Positions 32,418 through 43,700 of a stretch of DNA of 64,000 nt are shown in pieces (the first letter of the stretch is position 1; each line of letters opens with the position of its first letter). The stretch is from positions 12,191,791 to 12,255,790 of the forward strand of contig CM075760.1 in NCBI GenBank assembly GCA_037974335.1, written 5' to 3'. The position numbers were made by a program, and so were the translations under genes. The notes below the pieces were generated by a model. The model ran no database searches. It was not told the DNA's origin and was given only the letters and a program-made list of their open reading frames with translations. The DNA is from Prionace glauca (Eukaryota > Chordata > Chondrichthyes > Carcharhiniformes > Carcharhinidae).

Positions 32418-32490
32418 GCCGAAATAGCTCAGTTGGGAGAGCGTTAGACTGAAGATCTAAAGGTCCCTGGTTCAATCCCGGGTTTCGGCA
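32418..32490 (+). tRNA. tRNA-Phe(GAA)
   Basis: 73 nt, anticodon GAA in GACTGAAGATC, box A TAGCTCAGTTGG, box B GGTTCAATCCC, acceptor GCCGAAA/TTTCGGC. It is the only tRNA in the cluster followed by a T4 run (32506-32509). Confidence 0.95.
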
Positions 32491-32879
32491 GGATCTCCTT
32501 GCTGGTTTTCTGTGCGATCTGCTAATTAGCAGCACATTTTGTCTCGCACAGTCTTCAAACATCAGTTCACACAAACTGCAACAGACCAAATACCCATCGC
32601 AATTTCCACCCTGCCAGATGTTGTTCTATTTCCACCTTGTTGGATTTCGCTGTTTTAAAAACTTCCTCTATTTCTAAACATTCCCAATGTTAATGAAAGG
32701 TGATGGAGGTGAAGGTTTATCTTTGTTTCCTGATGCACACATGCCATGTAACATCCTGAGTTTTTCCAATCTCATCACATTTCAGTGCAGATGTCAGGTC
32801 CGCTTTTACATGGCAGTGAAAATACATTTAGTTGACCTGCTGTTTCATCCAAAACAATGTATATTTGCATTACCTCTTT
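32491..32879. other. Unassigned
   Basis: Between tRNA-Phe and the next SINE. No exon or repeat recognised apart from the TTTT terminator at 32506-32509. Confidence 0.4.
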
Positions 32880-33178
32880 CGATTCCCCCAGAAGGAGGCC
32901 ATTCAGCCCATCGAGTCCGCACCCACAACAATCCCACCCACGCCCTATTCCCCGTAAACCCACATATTTACCCTTCTAATCCCTCTGACACTAGGATCAA
33001 TTTAGCACGGCCAATCAAACTAAAACACACTTCTTTGAATCAGACACCGGAACACCCGGAGGAAACCCACTGAGGCACGGGGAGAACGTGCAAACTCTGC
33101 ATAGGCGGTGACCCGAGGACCTGAGTCCCTGGCGCTGTGAGACATCAGTGCTAATCACTGTGCTACCGCGCTGTCCTT
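32880..33178 (-). mobile_element. tRNA-derived SINE
   Basis: Left end AGAAGGAGGCCATTCAGCCC, body CGGAACACCCGGAGGAAACC, reversed box B GACCTGAGTCCCTGG and head CACTGTGCTACCGCGCTGTC. Nearly full-length. Confidence 0.85.
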
Positions 33179-33765
33179 TCTACTGCATTCAATGTCACTG
33201 CAGTTCACTCCATTCAAAGTATTAATATCAATCTGTGATACACCATCCTGTGGTAATTCTGCTGAATAACATTAAATTATCAGCGTTAATGGACCATCCA
33301 ACATTGGACACCATTGATTTGAAACTTTGCTGCTTTTCTGGGTGAACTCCAGCTCTCCATTCCTCCTGCAATGTCACCGCTCAAACTGAGTCTTTCTCCT
33401 TCCCACATTGTTAAACTCAGTTACTGGTTTCTGAGTGAAAACTGCCTCCATTTCACAGGGGGTGGGAGAGTTTACTATTTCATTCAATTAAAAGTTTTCT
33501 TGTCATGGAAGCAGAGATTTGGACCGAGATCTGCAGATATTTGTGTCAGTAGAAACAATAAATTTTCCCCCATTAACAGCTAGATTTTAACCTGTATCAG
33601 CATTTCGTACCATCAGCATTTTCTCGCCTATCGCTCTCTTAATTTCTTTTTGATTCTTTACATGTGACTTTCCCAATTCAGACACAAACAAAGAAATCTC
33701 CCTAATATTGATTCTGACAGGTGCAGACCGAGAAGTAACGCAGAATTATTGTAATAAAATCTACA
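33179..33765. other. Unassigned
   Basis: A/T-leaning sequence without recognised exon, repeat or RNA gene. Confidence 0.4.
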
Positions 33766-33837
33766 TTCCCTGACCGGGAGTCGAACCGAGGCTACAGTAC
33801 TGAGAGCGCCGAATCCTAACCACAAGACCACCAGGAA
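33766..33837 (-). pseudogene. tRNA-Glu(CTC)-like pseudogene
   Basis: On the minus strand the D arm (TGGTGGTCTTGTGGTTAGG) and T arm (CGGTTCGACTCCCGG) are those of tRNA-Glu. Where the anticodon 3' stem should read CCGCCGCGG it reads GTACTGTAG, so the anticodon stem cannot form. The acceptor has TTCCTGG. Opposite orientation to the main cluster. Confidence 0.85.
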
Positions 33838-33983
33838 AGCTGACACAAATATTTTAAAATGTTGATTTATCCATGAATCACCTGCTTTTTATTGCATTTC
33901 GGACTTTTTATTCACCAATTGCAAATTTATCCTTCACATTTTATCCTTCACAAAGACCTTGTTTTTGTCAAAACTGAGTATGT

Positions 33984-34668
33984 CATGTCTCTATTTAGAT
34001 AAGAAAACACCACGCTGGTTAGTAATATACTGTATACTCTCTCTCAGTAATGACTGAACTGGGCCCAGTCTGCATTCATATTAGTACAGGTGCTGTATCG
34101 ATATCTGGTGCATTCGGTTCTGTCTCTGTGTTACTGCACAAAACCCGTCCCTCATTTATATTATAACAGATCATATTAGTTGGATTGACCATGCAAAAAT
34201 TGCCCGTTATTTTCCCTTAGAGAATGTGGATTAGCCATGGTGAATGTGTGGGAATAATGGGGATAGGGCAGAGGGGAGGACCTGGGTGGGATGCAGACTC
34301 AGTGGGCCAAGATAACCTTTCTTCTGAACTGTAGGAATTCTATGGTTTTATGTCTAAGAAATATCATAGACATTTGCGTGCTTATTTATTTTAAATAATC
34401 TATTTTCTAATAACCCCCTTTGGAGAAGTGATCTCTTTTAGCAATTCCCCTTCAGTTTTCCCAGTGATAACCTTCAGCCCATCTCTGTCTTCCACGAATG
34501 CATGAAAACACCAAACAGTTCATGTGTTTCAACTGAAGAACATTTAATATGTAAGTATTTATTGACAACCATTCTGTTGTGTGTTCTTGCAAACAAAATG
34601 ATTTCAGCCTCACTATTTTGTTCCCGGTGTTGATTTATCTGTCTTTAGAGATCTGTTGGAAAACGGAT
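33984..34668. repeat. Receptor-flanking repeat, left copy
   Basis: About 685 bases (GAAAACACCACGCTGGTTAG, AATGACTGAACTGGGCCCAG, GGTTGATAACC-like end) are repeated in the same orientation at 40031-40720. The two copies bracket the GPR139-like gene and the decayed LINE. Confidence 0.88.
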
Positions 34669-34930
34669 AGACTGACAATGTGTGATAGCAATACTCACAA
34701 CGGTTTCAACTCTCTTCAGTTCAGCAACACATTGTTAATCAATGTTCCTTTCTTTTGCCAAGGTGCATGAACCAAAATGTTTGCCTTCATTCGAATTTTT
34801 TAACATGCATAAAAAGGACAATAACCATATAATTTGCAAGAAAAGATGAAGTCATCTTGTTTGTTCAGAGACTGTGATTAATGTCCCTCAGCAAACGGTT
34901 TAATTGTTCCAATGGGGACATTAGAGGATT

Positions 34931-34938
34931 TATAAATA
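34931..34938 (+). promoter_or_regulatory. TATA box of the receptor gene
   Basis: TATAAATA lies 87 bases before the ATG at 35018, so transcription would start near 34960 with a 5' UTR of about 55-60 bases. Position and match are good; no other core element is obvious. Confidence 0.55.
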
Positions 34939-35017
34939 GGAAATTTCACACTGTGTGCAATATTGTTTAACTGGGAGTGTTCTCTAGTACAGTCAGCGAT
35001 CGTTGAATTTCAGAGCC

Positions 35018-36578
35018 ATGTTCTGGATTATACCACTTGAGCTTCGGATTCTTTGGGTATTTTACGATATCCAAAGGATTTACTACCCGATCCTTGCTGT
35101 AGTTGGTGTCACTGGTAAGTCATATTTCTCTGTGTTCATTGTCCTTGTCCATGTTACCCAGTTATTGATATCATTCTGTGTAACCTTCATGGTTTCTTGC
35201 TGTGAATGCACTGGAAACATTTCTCATTGCCACACAGATATCCTCACACTACCTGACATTCACTTTAAATCTTTCCACTTTATGGTTGTCGTTATGTAAG
35301 ATGATTTCCAGTGTTATGTTTCACAGCCAATTCCAAATCAGCTGATTTAACATCTTCAACTGCACAGCCTTCAGCACAATCAAAGCAGAGTCATCCAGAC
35401 CAGGAATATTTGCTCCAAACCTACTGGCACCATTGTGTCCCCCACTTACAAATCTGAAGAAGGGAGCAAATTCGAGATTTTATTAATTGGTGAATGTGGC
35501 TTCTTGCTACATCATAGCGGGGCTTTTCTGCTGTGAACTTTGTCTCGAGCAGAATAGGTGAACTCAGTCTATTCTGAGGTGGATTTAATAAAAATGTTTC
35601 AGCTGTTCCCCAGGATCCTGAGAGATTGTTTCTCTTGTGCTCAGTCTAAAATACGAGTAAATCGTGTTTCTCTTCCTTACAGTGAATGTATTGACGATTC
35701 TTATCCTGTCGCGAGGGAAGTGTGGTCTTTCCAAAAGTGTGATATGTTACCTCATTTCCATGTCAGCAGCGGATCTACTGGTCATTATCACCGATCTCAT
35801 TTTGAGGCAAATTCCCATGAAGTTTCCATTTTTAATCATTTACCAATTTCAAATATGTAATATCCATGCTGTCTTTCTTTATGCAGTCACTGATTGCTCT
35901 GTCTGGTTCACTGTCACATTCACCTTTGATCGATTTGTGGCTATTACTTGTCAGAAGCTGAAAATAAAATACTGCACTGAGAAAACTGCAACAGTAGTTC
36001 TCGGAACTGTGAGTGTGCTATTCAGTGTAAAGAACATTTTCTGGTATTTCATGTATGGTGATAGATATGCGTTTCAGAATATTCCCCATTTTTGTTATGT
36101 TGACAATGATGCCCACTATTCTGCAGCATGGGGAGTGGTTGAAAATCTGCATTATATTTTAACTCCGTTCATTCCTTTTTTGTTGATTCTGTTGCTGAAT
36201 GTTTTCACCATTAAACACATTCTAGGGTCCACCAAATTCCGCAGGAGACTTCAGAGCCACAAGCGTATGGATACTTCAAAGGACCCAGAGACAGTGAAGA
36301 GAAGAAAATCCATTATCTTACTGTTTGCTCTATCAGGAAATTTTATCCTGTTATGGTCAATCTTACTTATCCACTCCTTTTGTGAACGATTATATAATTT
36401 AAACTTAATTCATTTTTATATTCCTGCATTTGTGCGGGAATTGGGATTTATGCTCCAACTCCTGAGTTGCTGCACCAATACATACATTTATGCAGTGACC
36501 CAGACACAATTCAGAGAGGACCTGAAGAATGTGATCAGATTTCCATTTAATGCAATTGTGAAATTACTTACTGCATAA
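35018..36578 (+). CDS. GPR139-like G-protein coupled receptor, two exons
   Basis: Class A seven-helix receptor of the GPR139/GPR142 type, acting at the cell surface. Exon 1 (35018-35114) starts MFWIIPLELRILW and ends ACT-G before GTAAGT; exon 2 (35683-36578) follows TTCCTTACAG. The phase-1 join gives 330 residues and a TAA stop. Landmarks: N34 (helix 1), SRGKCGLSKS loop, D63 in SMSAADLLV (helix 2), C91 (helix 3 disulphide), DRF at 115-117 in place of DRY, partner Cys in HFCYVD, and NTYIY in place of NPxxY (helix 7), then TQTQFREDL. NTYIYAVTQ and the RGKCGLS loop are characteristic of this family as I know it. No frameshift or internal stop. Ligand unknown; the family is enlarged in sharks, so this need not be the GPR139 orthologue. 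ATG 35018 is chosen because exon 1 gives a typical short N-terminus. Confidence 0.88.
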
Positions 36579-37110
36579 CAGATTTCTTCTTCAACAACAG
36601 GAAGCCCCCAAGCAGAATTTCTCATGGGAAGATCACTTTGCCCAAAGTTAAGTCTGATCTTCCAAGGGTGGAAGTTGACACCCAGTGCCATTCCCATCAA
36701 CCGGGAGGGGCACTTAAAGGCAGTTGATAGGTTATTAGTAAAGAATCATGGCAATGGATCCGCGTGGTTGTGAGGGACGTTCCTATCAGGGCCTGTTTCC
36801 TATCAATTCTGTTTGGGAGATACCCTCCCATGGGAATGCTTCAATCATCTACAAGCCATAAAACCCCAACCATTGCAAGAAAAAGAAATCATTTCCCAGC
36901 ACACCACGAACTTCAGAAAGAATTCCAGGCACTCCAGCTCCTGTTCTCCATCTCCGCCAATGAGAAACTCAGGGCCTGAAACAGACACAGCGGGTTTAGC
37001 CTCTCGACCACATTGTCTCCCAGTAAAGGGAACTCGGGCCACAATGCTGGTGGTGGAAGAGGCGAGCTTCCGTCTGCAGAAACTCACTCACTTAGGAGGC
37101 TGAGCAGGAC
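36579..37110. other. Unassigned, downstream of the receptor
   Basis: Possibly part of the 3' UTR. No AATAAA was found here. A 96-codon plus-strand frame (36813-37103) has no recognised domain and I do not call it. Confidence 0.4.
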
Positions 37111-39400
37111 GAACCAGACCCAGCATTGAAACGAGCCGTTGATGTCGTCTATATGGATATCAGTAAGGTGTTTAACAAAGATTCAGAAAATAGCACTTGC
37201 CCCAATTTTTCTCCATTTCTCTATAACTGCAGTTGTATAATATCATTAAAGACATAAGGGTTTGTAAAAGTCCTATGGCTGTGAGATTATGTACTGCATT
37301 AACATTTAACAAAAACAATTTGAAATGAGTCAGGTGATTTGAAAATATTTTCCAAGTTTTCAAACGCTATAATCGCTATAATTCAGAACAGCGAAAGCAT
37401 GGAAGTGTTTAGAATTGTATGTGCGCAGAAAGCTGCCACACCAGCAGAGAATGTCTATTGCTGTTTATATTACAAGTACAGGTTTTATCAATATATAAAA
37501 TACACAGCAAGTCGGTAATAATCAGTACAATGAGAATAGTCTAAACCTTTTAAAGAACGGTGCTTTTAAATCTACAAAATGCTGAGGTGGAAAGCAGATA
37601 GTTTGAAGTGACGAGAATCTGTTGTGTGTTTACCTCGTAAGTTTCACAGTATCAGCAGTGACGAGATTGGACAGTTTGGGAAATTAAAAAAAATCACATG
37701 AAAAACCTGTGAGAAACACCCGAGGACAGGTGAGGGATTCTATGCGCGGAGCCAGGGAAATGACGAGGTATTGAATACTTCACGTCAGTATTCACTAAAG
37801 AGAAGTACTTAGTGCATGATGAGTCTGGGAAAGGATGTGCAGATAGTTTGAGTCATGTTGAAATCAAAAAGGAGGAGATGTCGGGGTTCTTGAGAAATGT
37901 TAAGGTAGACAAGTCCCCAGGGCCTGATGTGATATACCACAGAATACTGAGAGAGGCCAGGAGGGGCCTTGAGAGAAATCTTTGTATCATCATTGTCTAT
38001 AGTGGAATTACGAGGATTGGAGAATAGCCTATTTTTGTTTAGGAAGAATAGCAGCCATAATCCAGGTCAGCACAGGCCAGTGAGCCTTACGTCAGTGGTC
38101 AGGAAATTATTGAAAAAAATTCTTCGAGACAGGATTTAATCCCACTTGGAAATAAGTGGATGTATTAGTGAGAGGTAACTTTTTTTGAAGGCCAGATCGT
38201 GTGCCAATAACGTGATCGAGTTTTTTCGAGGAAGTGACGAAGATGATTGATGAGGACAGAGCAGTGGATATTATCTACATGGACACCAGTAAACACTCTG
38301 ACAAGGTCCCTCATGGCAAAGTGGTACAGAAGGTGCAGTAAAATGAGACCAGAGGTGAGCTGGCTAGGTGGATGGAGAACTGGCTCAGTCATAGAAAACA
38401 GAGCGTAGCTGTGCAAGTGTGTTTCTGAATGCTGTGTTGTGACTCAGGGATCAGTTCTGAGACCTTTGCTGTTTGTCATACATATATCAATGAATTGAAG
38501 GAAATTGGGGAATCAGCTTGGAGATAATCGACACATTGGGGGAAAGGTTGGAAAGCAGAGGATGGTGATTTCAGGTAAATAGTGACAGGGCAAAAAGAAC
38601 TAATTGGTTGAATGGACGAGTAATTTGCATATTTAATTTATTGCAGAGAAAAGTTACATGATCAGTTTTGTTCAACAGAATGTGAAGAGAAAAATGGAAA
38701 TGATGAAAACGCTATGAAAGTGAATATAGACGCAGAGGGACTTGAGTGAACATGTGTATAAATCATTCATGATGCAAGACAGGTTGAGACAGCTGCAAAC
38801 AAAAAAAAAGTGAATAGTTTTTGTCTATTGGGGAAAAGAATACAGAAGCAAGGAAGTTGTGCTAATTTGTAGAAAACACTTGGAAAATCGTCAACCGAAA
38901 AGTTCGGTCCAATTTTCGGCACCGAACTCAGGCAGAATGTAAAGTCAATAGGCTGGATGGAAAGGAAAACACGGGAATAAGTCCAGAGAGCAGAAAGTTC
39001 AGTGACGAAAATATTTTGGAGAAGTTCGGACTAATTTCCTTGACAGGAAGTTGCTGATGTGACTTTAACGAGGCATTCAATATCCTGAGGGGTCTTGACA
39101 GAGTAGATAGAGAGAAACTGGTCAATGGCAGAAGGATCTTGACACAGAGGGAGCGGGTTGAAGTAAATTGATGGAAGAAACATGGAGACATCAGGAAAAA
39201 CATTGTCAGACAGTGAGTGATCCAGATCTGGAATGTGCTGTTTGAGAGTGTGGTGCAGGCAGCGCCAATTAATGGTTTCAAAATGGGATTGGATAATTGT
39301 CTGAAAATGAACAAAATGCTAGACTGTGGGGTACAGAGTGTTCTTGGATGAATTGCTCCTTTCGAGGGCCAACACACACATGACGCTTCAAAATGGCCTT
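37111..39400 (+). mobile_element. Old, decayed CR1-like LINE
   Basis: Plus-strand RT fragments with many breaks: DVVYMDISKVFNK-like (37140-37185), SGFLRNVKVDKSPGPDVIYH (37812-38027), a palm A region near 38250-38330 (GTGGATATTATCTACATGGA), WMENWLS-like (38370-38400), and a 3' end near 39060-39250 (ATCCAGATCTGGAATGTGCT). Much more diverged than the LINE at 236-2005. The early piece may be a separate copy. Confidence 0.78.
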
Positions 39401-40030
39401 CTTCTCTGCTGTAAGTACTTTATCAATGTTGAAAGGGTGACAGTGGCAGAGTGGTAATATCTCTGTGAGGGTAGGCCAATTTCTCAAGATAAATATTCAA
39501 GTCCAACTACAACAGCCTTCAAAATGCAGTTACAATTTTGAATGTAAAGATCATTTCTGTGATTGCGGCCATGACTTGAAATATATCAGATTCTCTAATG
39601 CGCTGCAGAAAAGAAAACTTTCCATCATTTCCCAGTTTAGCCCAGAGGTGACTCTAGGCGCACACGTCCTTGGCTATTACGTGCCTTTTATGATGGTCTA
39701 GAAAACCAGTAAATTCAATGTATTAGCGATTGCTAATATATGCTGGCCTTACCAGCGGGATATTCAGCCCATGAAAGCATGAGAAACAGCAACTAAAATC
39801 AGCATTTCACAACTCCTGCAATAGCAAAGCTTGTCCAGGAGATGGCAGTGAAACTACATTTTTTTGGTACGACAAGATAGAGAAGATCGTCTGTTATTTC
39901 TGTAATAGACTCAGTCTTTGCCCATCCTAAACGTGACCCAGTTTATATGACACGAAATCATATTTCTGATTATATGACAATAATCTCAGTTGATTCTGTA
40001 CTCAGCAAAATCCCAGTTGTTTGAGTGTGG
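39401..40030. other. Unassigned
   Basis: No repeat or exon recognised. A 78-codon plus-strand frame (39465-39701) lacks recognisable features. Confidence 0.4.
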
Positions 40031-40720
40031 CATGTCTCTGTTTATATGAGAAAACACCACGCTGGTTAGAGAGTGTTAGATCCTGTATACACCCTCTCAG
40101 TAATGACTGAACTGGGCCCAGTCTGCATCTATATTAGTACAGGTGCTGTAAAGATATCTGGTGTATTCGGCCCTGTCTCAATATTACCGCACGAAACCAG
40201 TCTCTCGATTATATTGCAACAGATAGTATTAGTTGGATTCGCCATGCAAAATTGCCCGTTCTTTTCCCTCAGAATATGTGGAATAGCCATGGTAAATGGG
40301 TGGGACTAATGGGGTTAGGGCAGAGGGGAGGACCTGGGATGGGATGCAGACTCAGTGGGCCAGATAGCCTTTCTTCTGAACTGTAGGAATTTTATGGTTT
40401 TATGTCTAACAAATACCATAAACATTTGCGTGCTTACTTATTTTAAGTATTCTATTTTCTAATAACCCCCTTTGGAGAAATGATCTCTTTTAGCAATTCC
40501 CCTTCAGTTTTCCCAGTGATAACCTTCAGCCCACTCTGTCTTTCATGAGTGCATGAAAACACCAAGCAGTTTATGTGTTTCAACTGAAGAACGTTTAATA
40601 TGTAATTATTTACTGACAACCCTTCTGTTGTGTGCTCTTGCATATAAAATTATTGCAGCCTCACTATTTTGTTCCCGGTGATGACTTATCTGTCTTCAGA
40701 GACCTGTTGGAAAATGGATA
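40031..40720. repeat. Receptor-flanking repeat, right copy
   Basis: Direct repeat of 33984-34668, about 6.05 kb downstream, with scattered substitutions and small indels. After it the sequence diverges and the 84-bp satellite begins. Confidence 0.88.
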
Positions 40721-40789
40721 AATCACGTTTCGAATGACGGGGAGATTATGAAAATTGTCCTTATCAGTGTCTCATTAAACTTCCAGATA

Positions 40790-43700
40790 TAGGACTCAAT
40801 TCTCAGACTGGAACCTGAGAATTAAAATTAGAATTAGAACATTACAATGTGAATGACTGGCCCCAGTGTATCACCGACAGAGACAGCTGGGCCCGGAGTC
40901 AGACTGGGACCTGAGAATTAGAACATTACAATGTGAATGACTGGCCCCAGTGTATCACTGACAGAGACAGCTGGGCCCGGAGTCAGACTGGGATCTGAGA
41001 ATTAGAACATTACAATGTGAATGACTGGCTCCAGTGTATCACTGACAGAGACAGCTGGGCCCGGAGTCAGACAGGAATCTGAGTATTAGAACATTACAAT
41101 GTGAATGACTGGCCCCAGTGTATCACTGACAGAGACAGCTGGGCCCGGAGTCAGACTGGGACCTGAGAATTAGAACATTACAATGTGAATGACCGGCTCC
41201 AGTGTATCACTAACAGAGACAGCTGGGCCCGGAGTCAGACTGGGACCTGAGAATTAGAACATTACAATGTGAATGACTGGCCCCAGTGTATCACTAACAG
41301 AGACAGCTGGGCCCGGAGTCAGACTGGGACCTGAGAATTAGAACATTACAATGTGAATGACTGGCCCCAGTGTATCACTGACAGAGACAGCTGGGCCCGG
41401 AGTCAGACTGGGACCTGAGAATTAGAACATTACAATGTGAATGACTGGCCCCAGTGTATCACTGACAGAGACAGCTGGGCCCGGAGTCAGACTGGGACCT
41501 GAGAATTAGAACATTACAATGTGAATGACTGGCTCCAGTGTATCACTGACAGAGACAGCTGGGCCCGGAGTCAGACTGGGACCTGAGAATTAGAACATTA
41601 CAATGTGAATGACTGGCCCCAGTGTATCACTGACAGAGACAGCTGGGCCCGGAGTCAGACTGGGACCTGAGAATTAGAACATTACAATGTGAATGACTGG
41701 CCCCAGTGTATCACTGACAGAGACAGCTGGGCCCGGAGTCAGACTGGGACCTGAGAATTAGAACATTACAATGTGAATGACTGGCCCCAGTGTATCACTG
41801 ACAGAGACAGCTGGGCCCGGAGTCAGACTGGGACCTGAGAATTAGAACATTACAATGTGAATGACTGGCCCCAGTGTATCACTAACAGAGACAGCTGGGC
41901 CCGGAGTCAGACTGGGACCTGAGAATTAGAACATTACAATGTGAATGACTGGCCCCAGTGTTTCACTGACAGAGACAGCTGGGCCCGGAGTCAGACTGGG
42001 ACCTGAGAATTAGAACATTACAATGTGAATGACTGGCCCCAGTGTATCACTGACAGAGACAGCTGGGCCCGGAGTCAGACTGGGACCTGAGAATTAGAAC
42101 ATTACAATGTGAATGACTGGCCCCAGTGTATCACTGACAGAGACAGCTGGGCCCGGAGTCAGACTGGGACCTGAGAATTAGAACATTACAATGTGAATGA
42201 CTGGCCCCAGTGTATCACTGACAGAGACAGCTGGGCCCGGAGTCAGACTGGGACCTGAGAATTAGAACATTACAATGTGAATGACTGGCCCCAGTGTATC
42301 ACTGACAGAGACAGCTGGGCCCGGAGTCAGACTGGGACCTGAGAATTAGAACATTACAATGTGAATGACTGGCCCCAGTGTATCACTAACAGAGACAGCT
42401 GGGCCCGGAGTCAGACTGGGACCTGAGAATTAGAACATTACAATGTGAATGACTGGCCCCAGTGTATCACTGACAGAGACAGTTGGGCCCGGAGTCAGAC
42501 TGGGACCTGAGAATTAGAACATTACAATGTGAATGACTGGCCCCAGTGTATCACTGACAGAGACAGCTGGGCCCGGAGTCAGACTGGGACCTGAGAATTA
42601 GAACATTACAATGTGAATGACCAGCCCCAGTGTATCACTGACAGAGACAGCTGGGCCCGGAGTCAGAATGGGACCTGAGAATTAGAACATTACAATGTGA
42701 CTGACTGGCCCCAGTGTATCACTAACAGAGACAGCTGGGCCCGGAGTCAGACTGGGACCTGAGAATTAGAACATTACAATGTGAATGACTGGCCCCAGTG
42801 TATCACTGACAGAGACAGCTGGGCCCGGAGTCAGACTGGGACCTGAGAATTAGAACATTACAATGTGAATGACTGGCCCCAGTGTATCACTGACAGAGAC
42901 AGCTGGGCCCGGAGTCAGACTGGGACCTGAGAATTAGAACATTACAATGTGAATGACTGGCCCCAGTGTATCACTGACAGAGACAGCTGGGCCCGGAGTC
43001 AGACTGGGACCTGAGAATTAGAACATTACAATGTGAATGACTGGCTCCAGTGTATCACTGACAGAGACAGCTGGGCCCGGAGTCAGACTGGGACCTGAGA
43101 ATTAGAACATTACAATGTGAATGACTGGCCCCAGTGTATCACTGACAGAGACAGCTGGGCCCGGAGTCAGACTGGGACCTGAGAATTAGAACATTACAAT
43201 GTGAATGACTGGCCCCAGTGTATCACTGACAGAGACAGCTGGGCCCGGAGTCAGACTGGGACCTGAGAATTAGAACATTACAATGTGAATGACTGGCCCC
43301 AGTGTATCACTGACAGAGACAGCTGGGCCCGGAGTCAGACTGGGACCTGAGAATTAGAACATTACAATGTGAATGACTGGCCCCAGTGTATCACTAACAG
43401 AGACAGCTGGGCCCGGAGTCAGACTGGGACCTGAGAATTAGAACATTACAATGTGAATGACTGGCCCCAGTGTTTCACTGACAGAGACAGCTGGGCCCGG
43501 AGTCAGACTGGGACCTGAGAATTAGAACATTACAATGTGAATGACTGGCCCCAGTGTATCACTGACAGAGACAGCTGGGCCCGGAGTCAGACTGGGACCT
43601 GAGAATTAGAACATTACAATGTGAATGACTGGCCCCAGTGTATCACTGACAGAGACAGCTGGGCCCGGAGTCAGACTGGGACCTGAGAATTAGAACATTA

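Noticed and set aside
36813-37103. 96-codon frame downstream of the receptor
   Set aside because: No recognisable family; may be untranslated sequence of the receptor gene or an unknown repeat.
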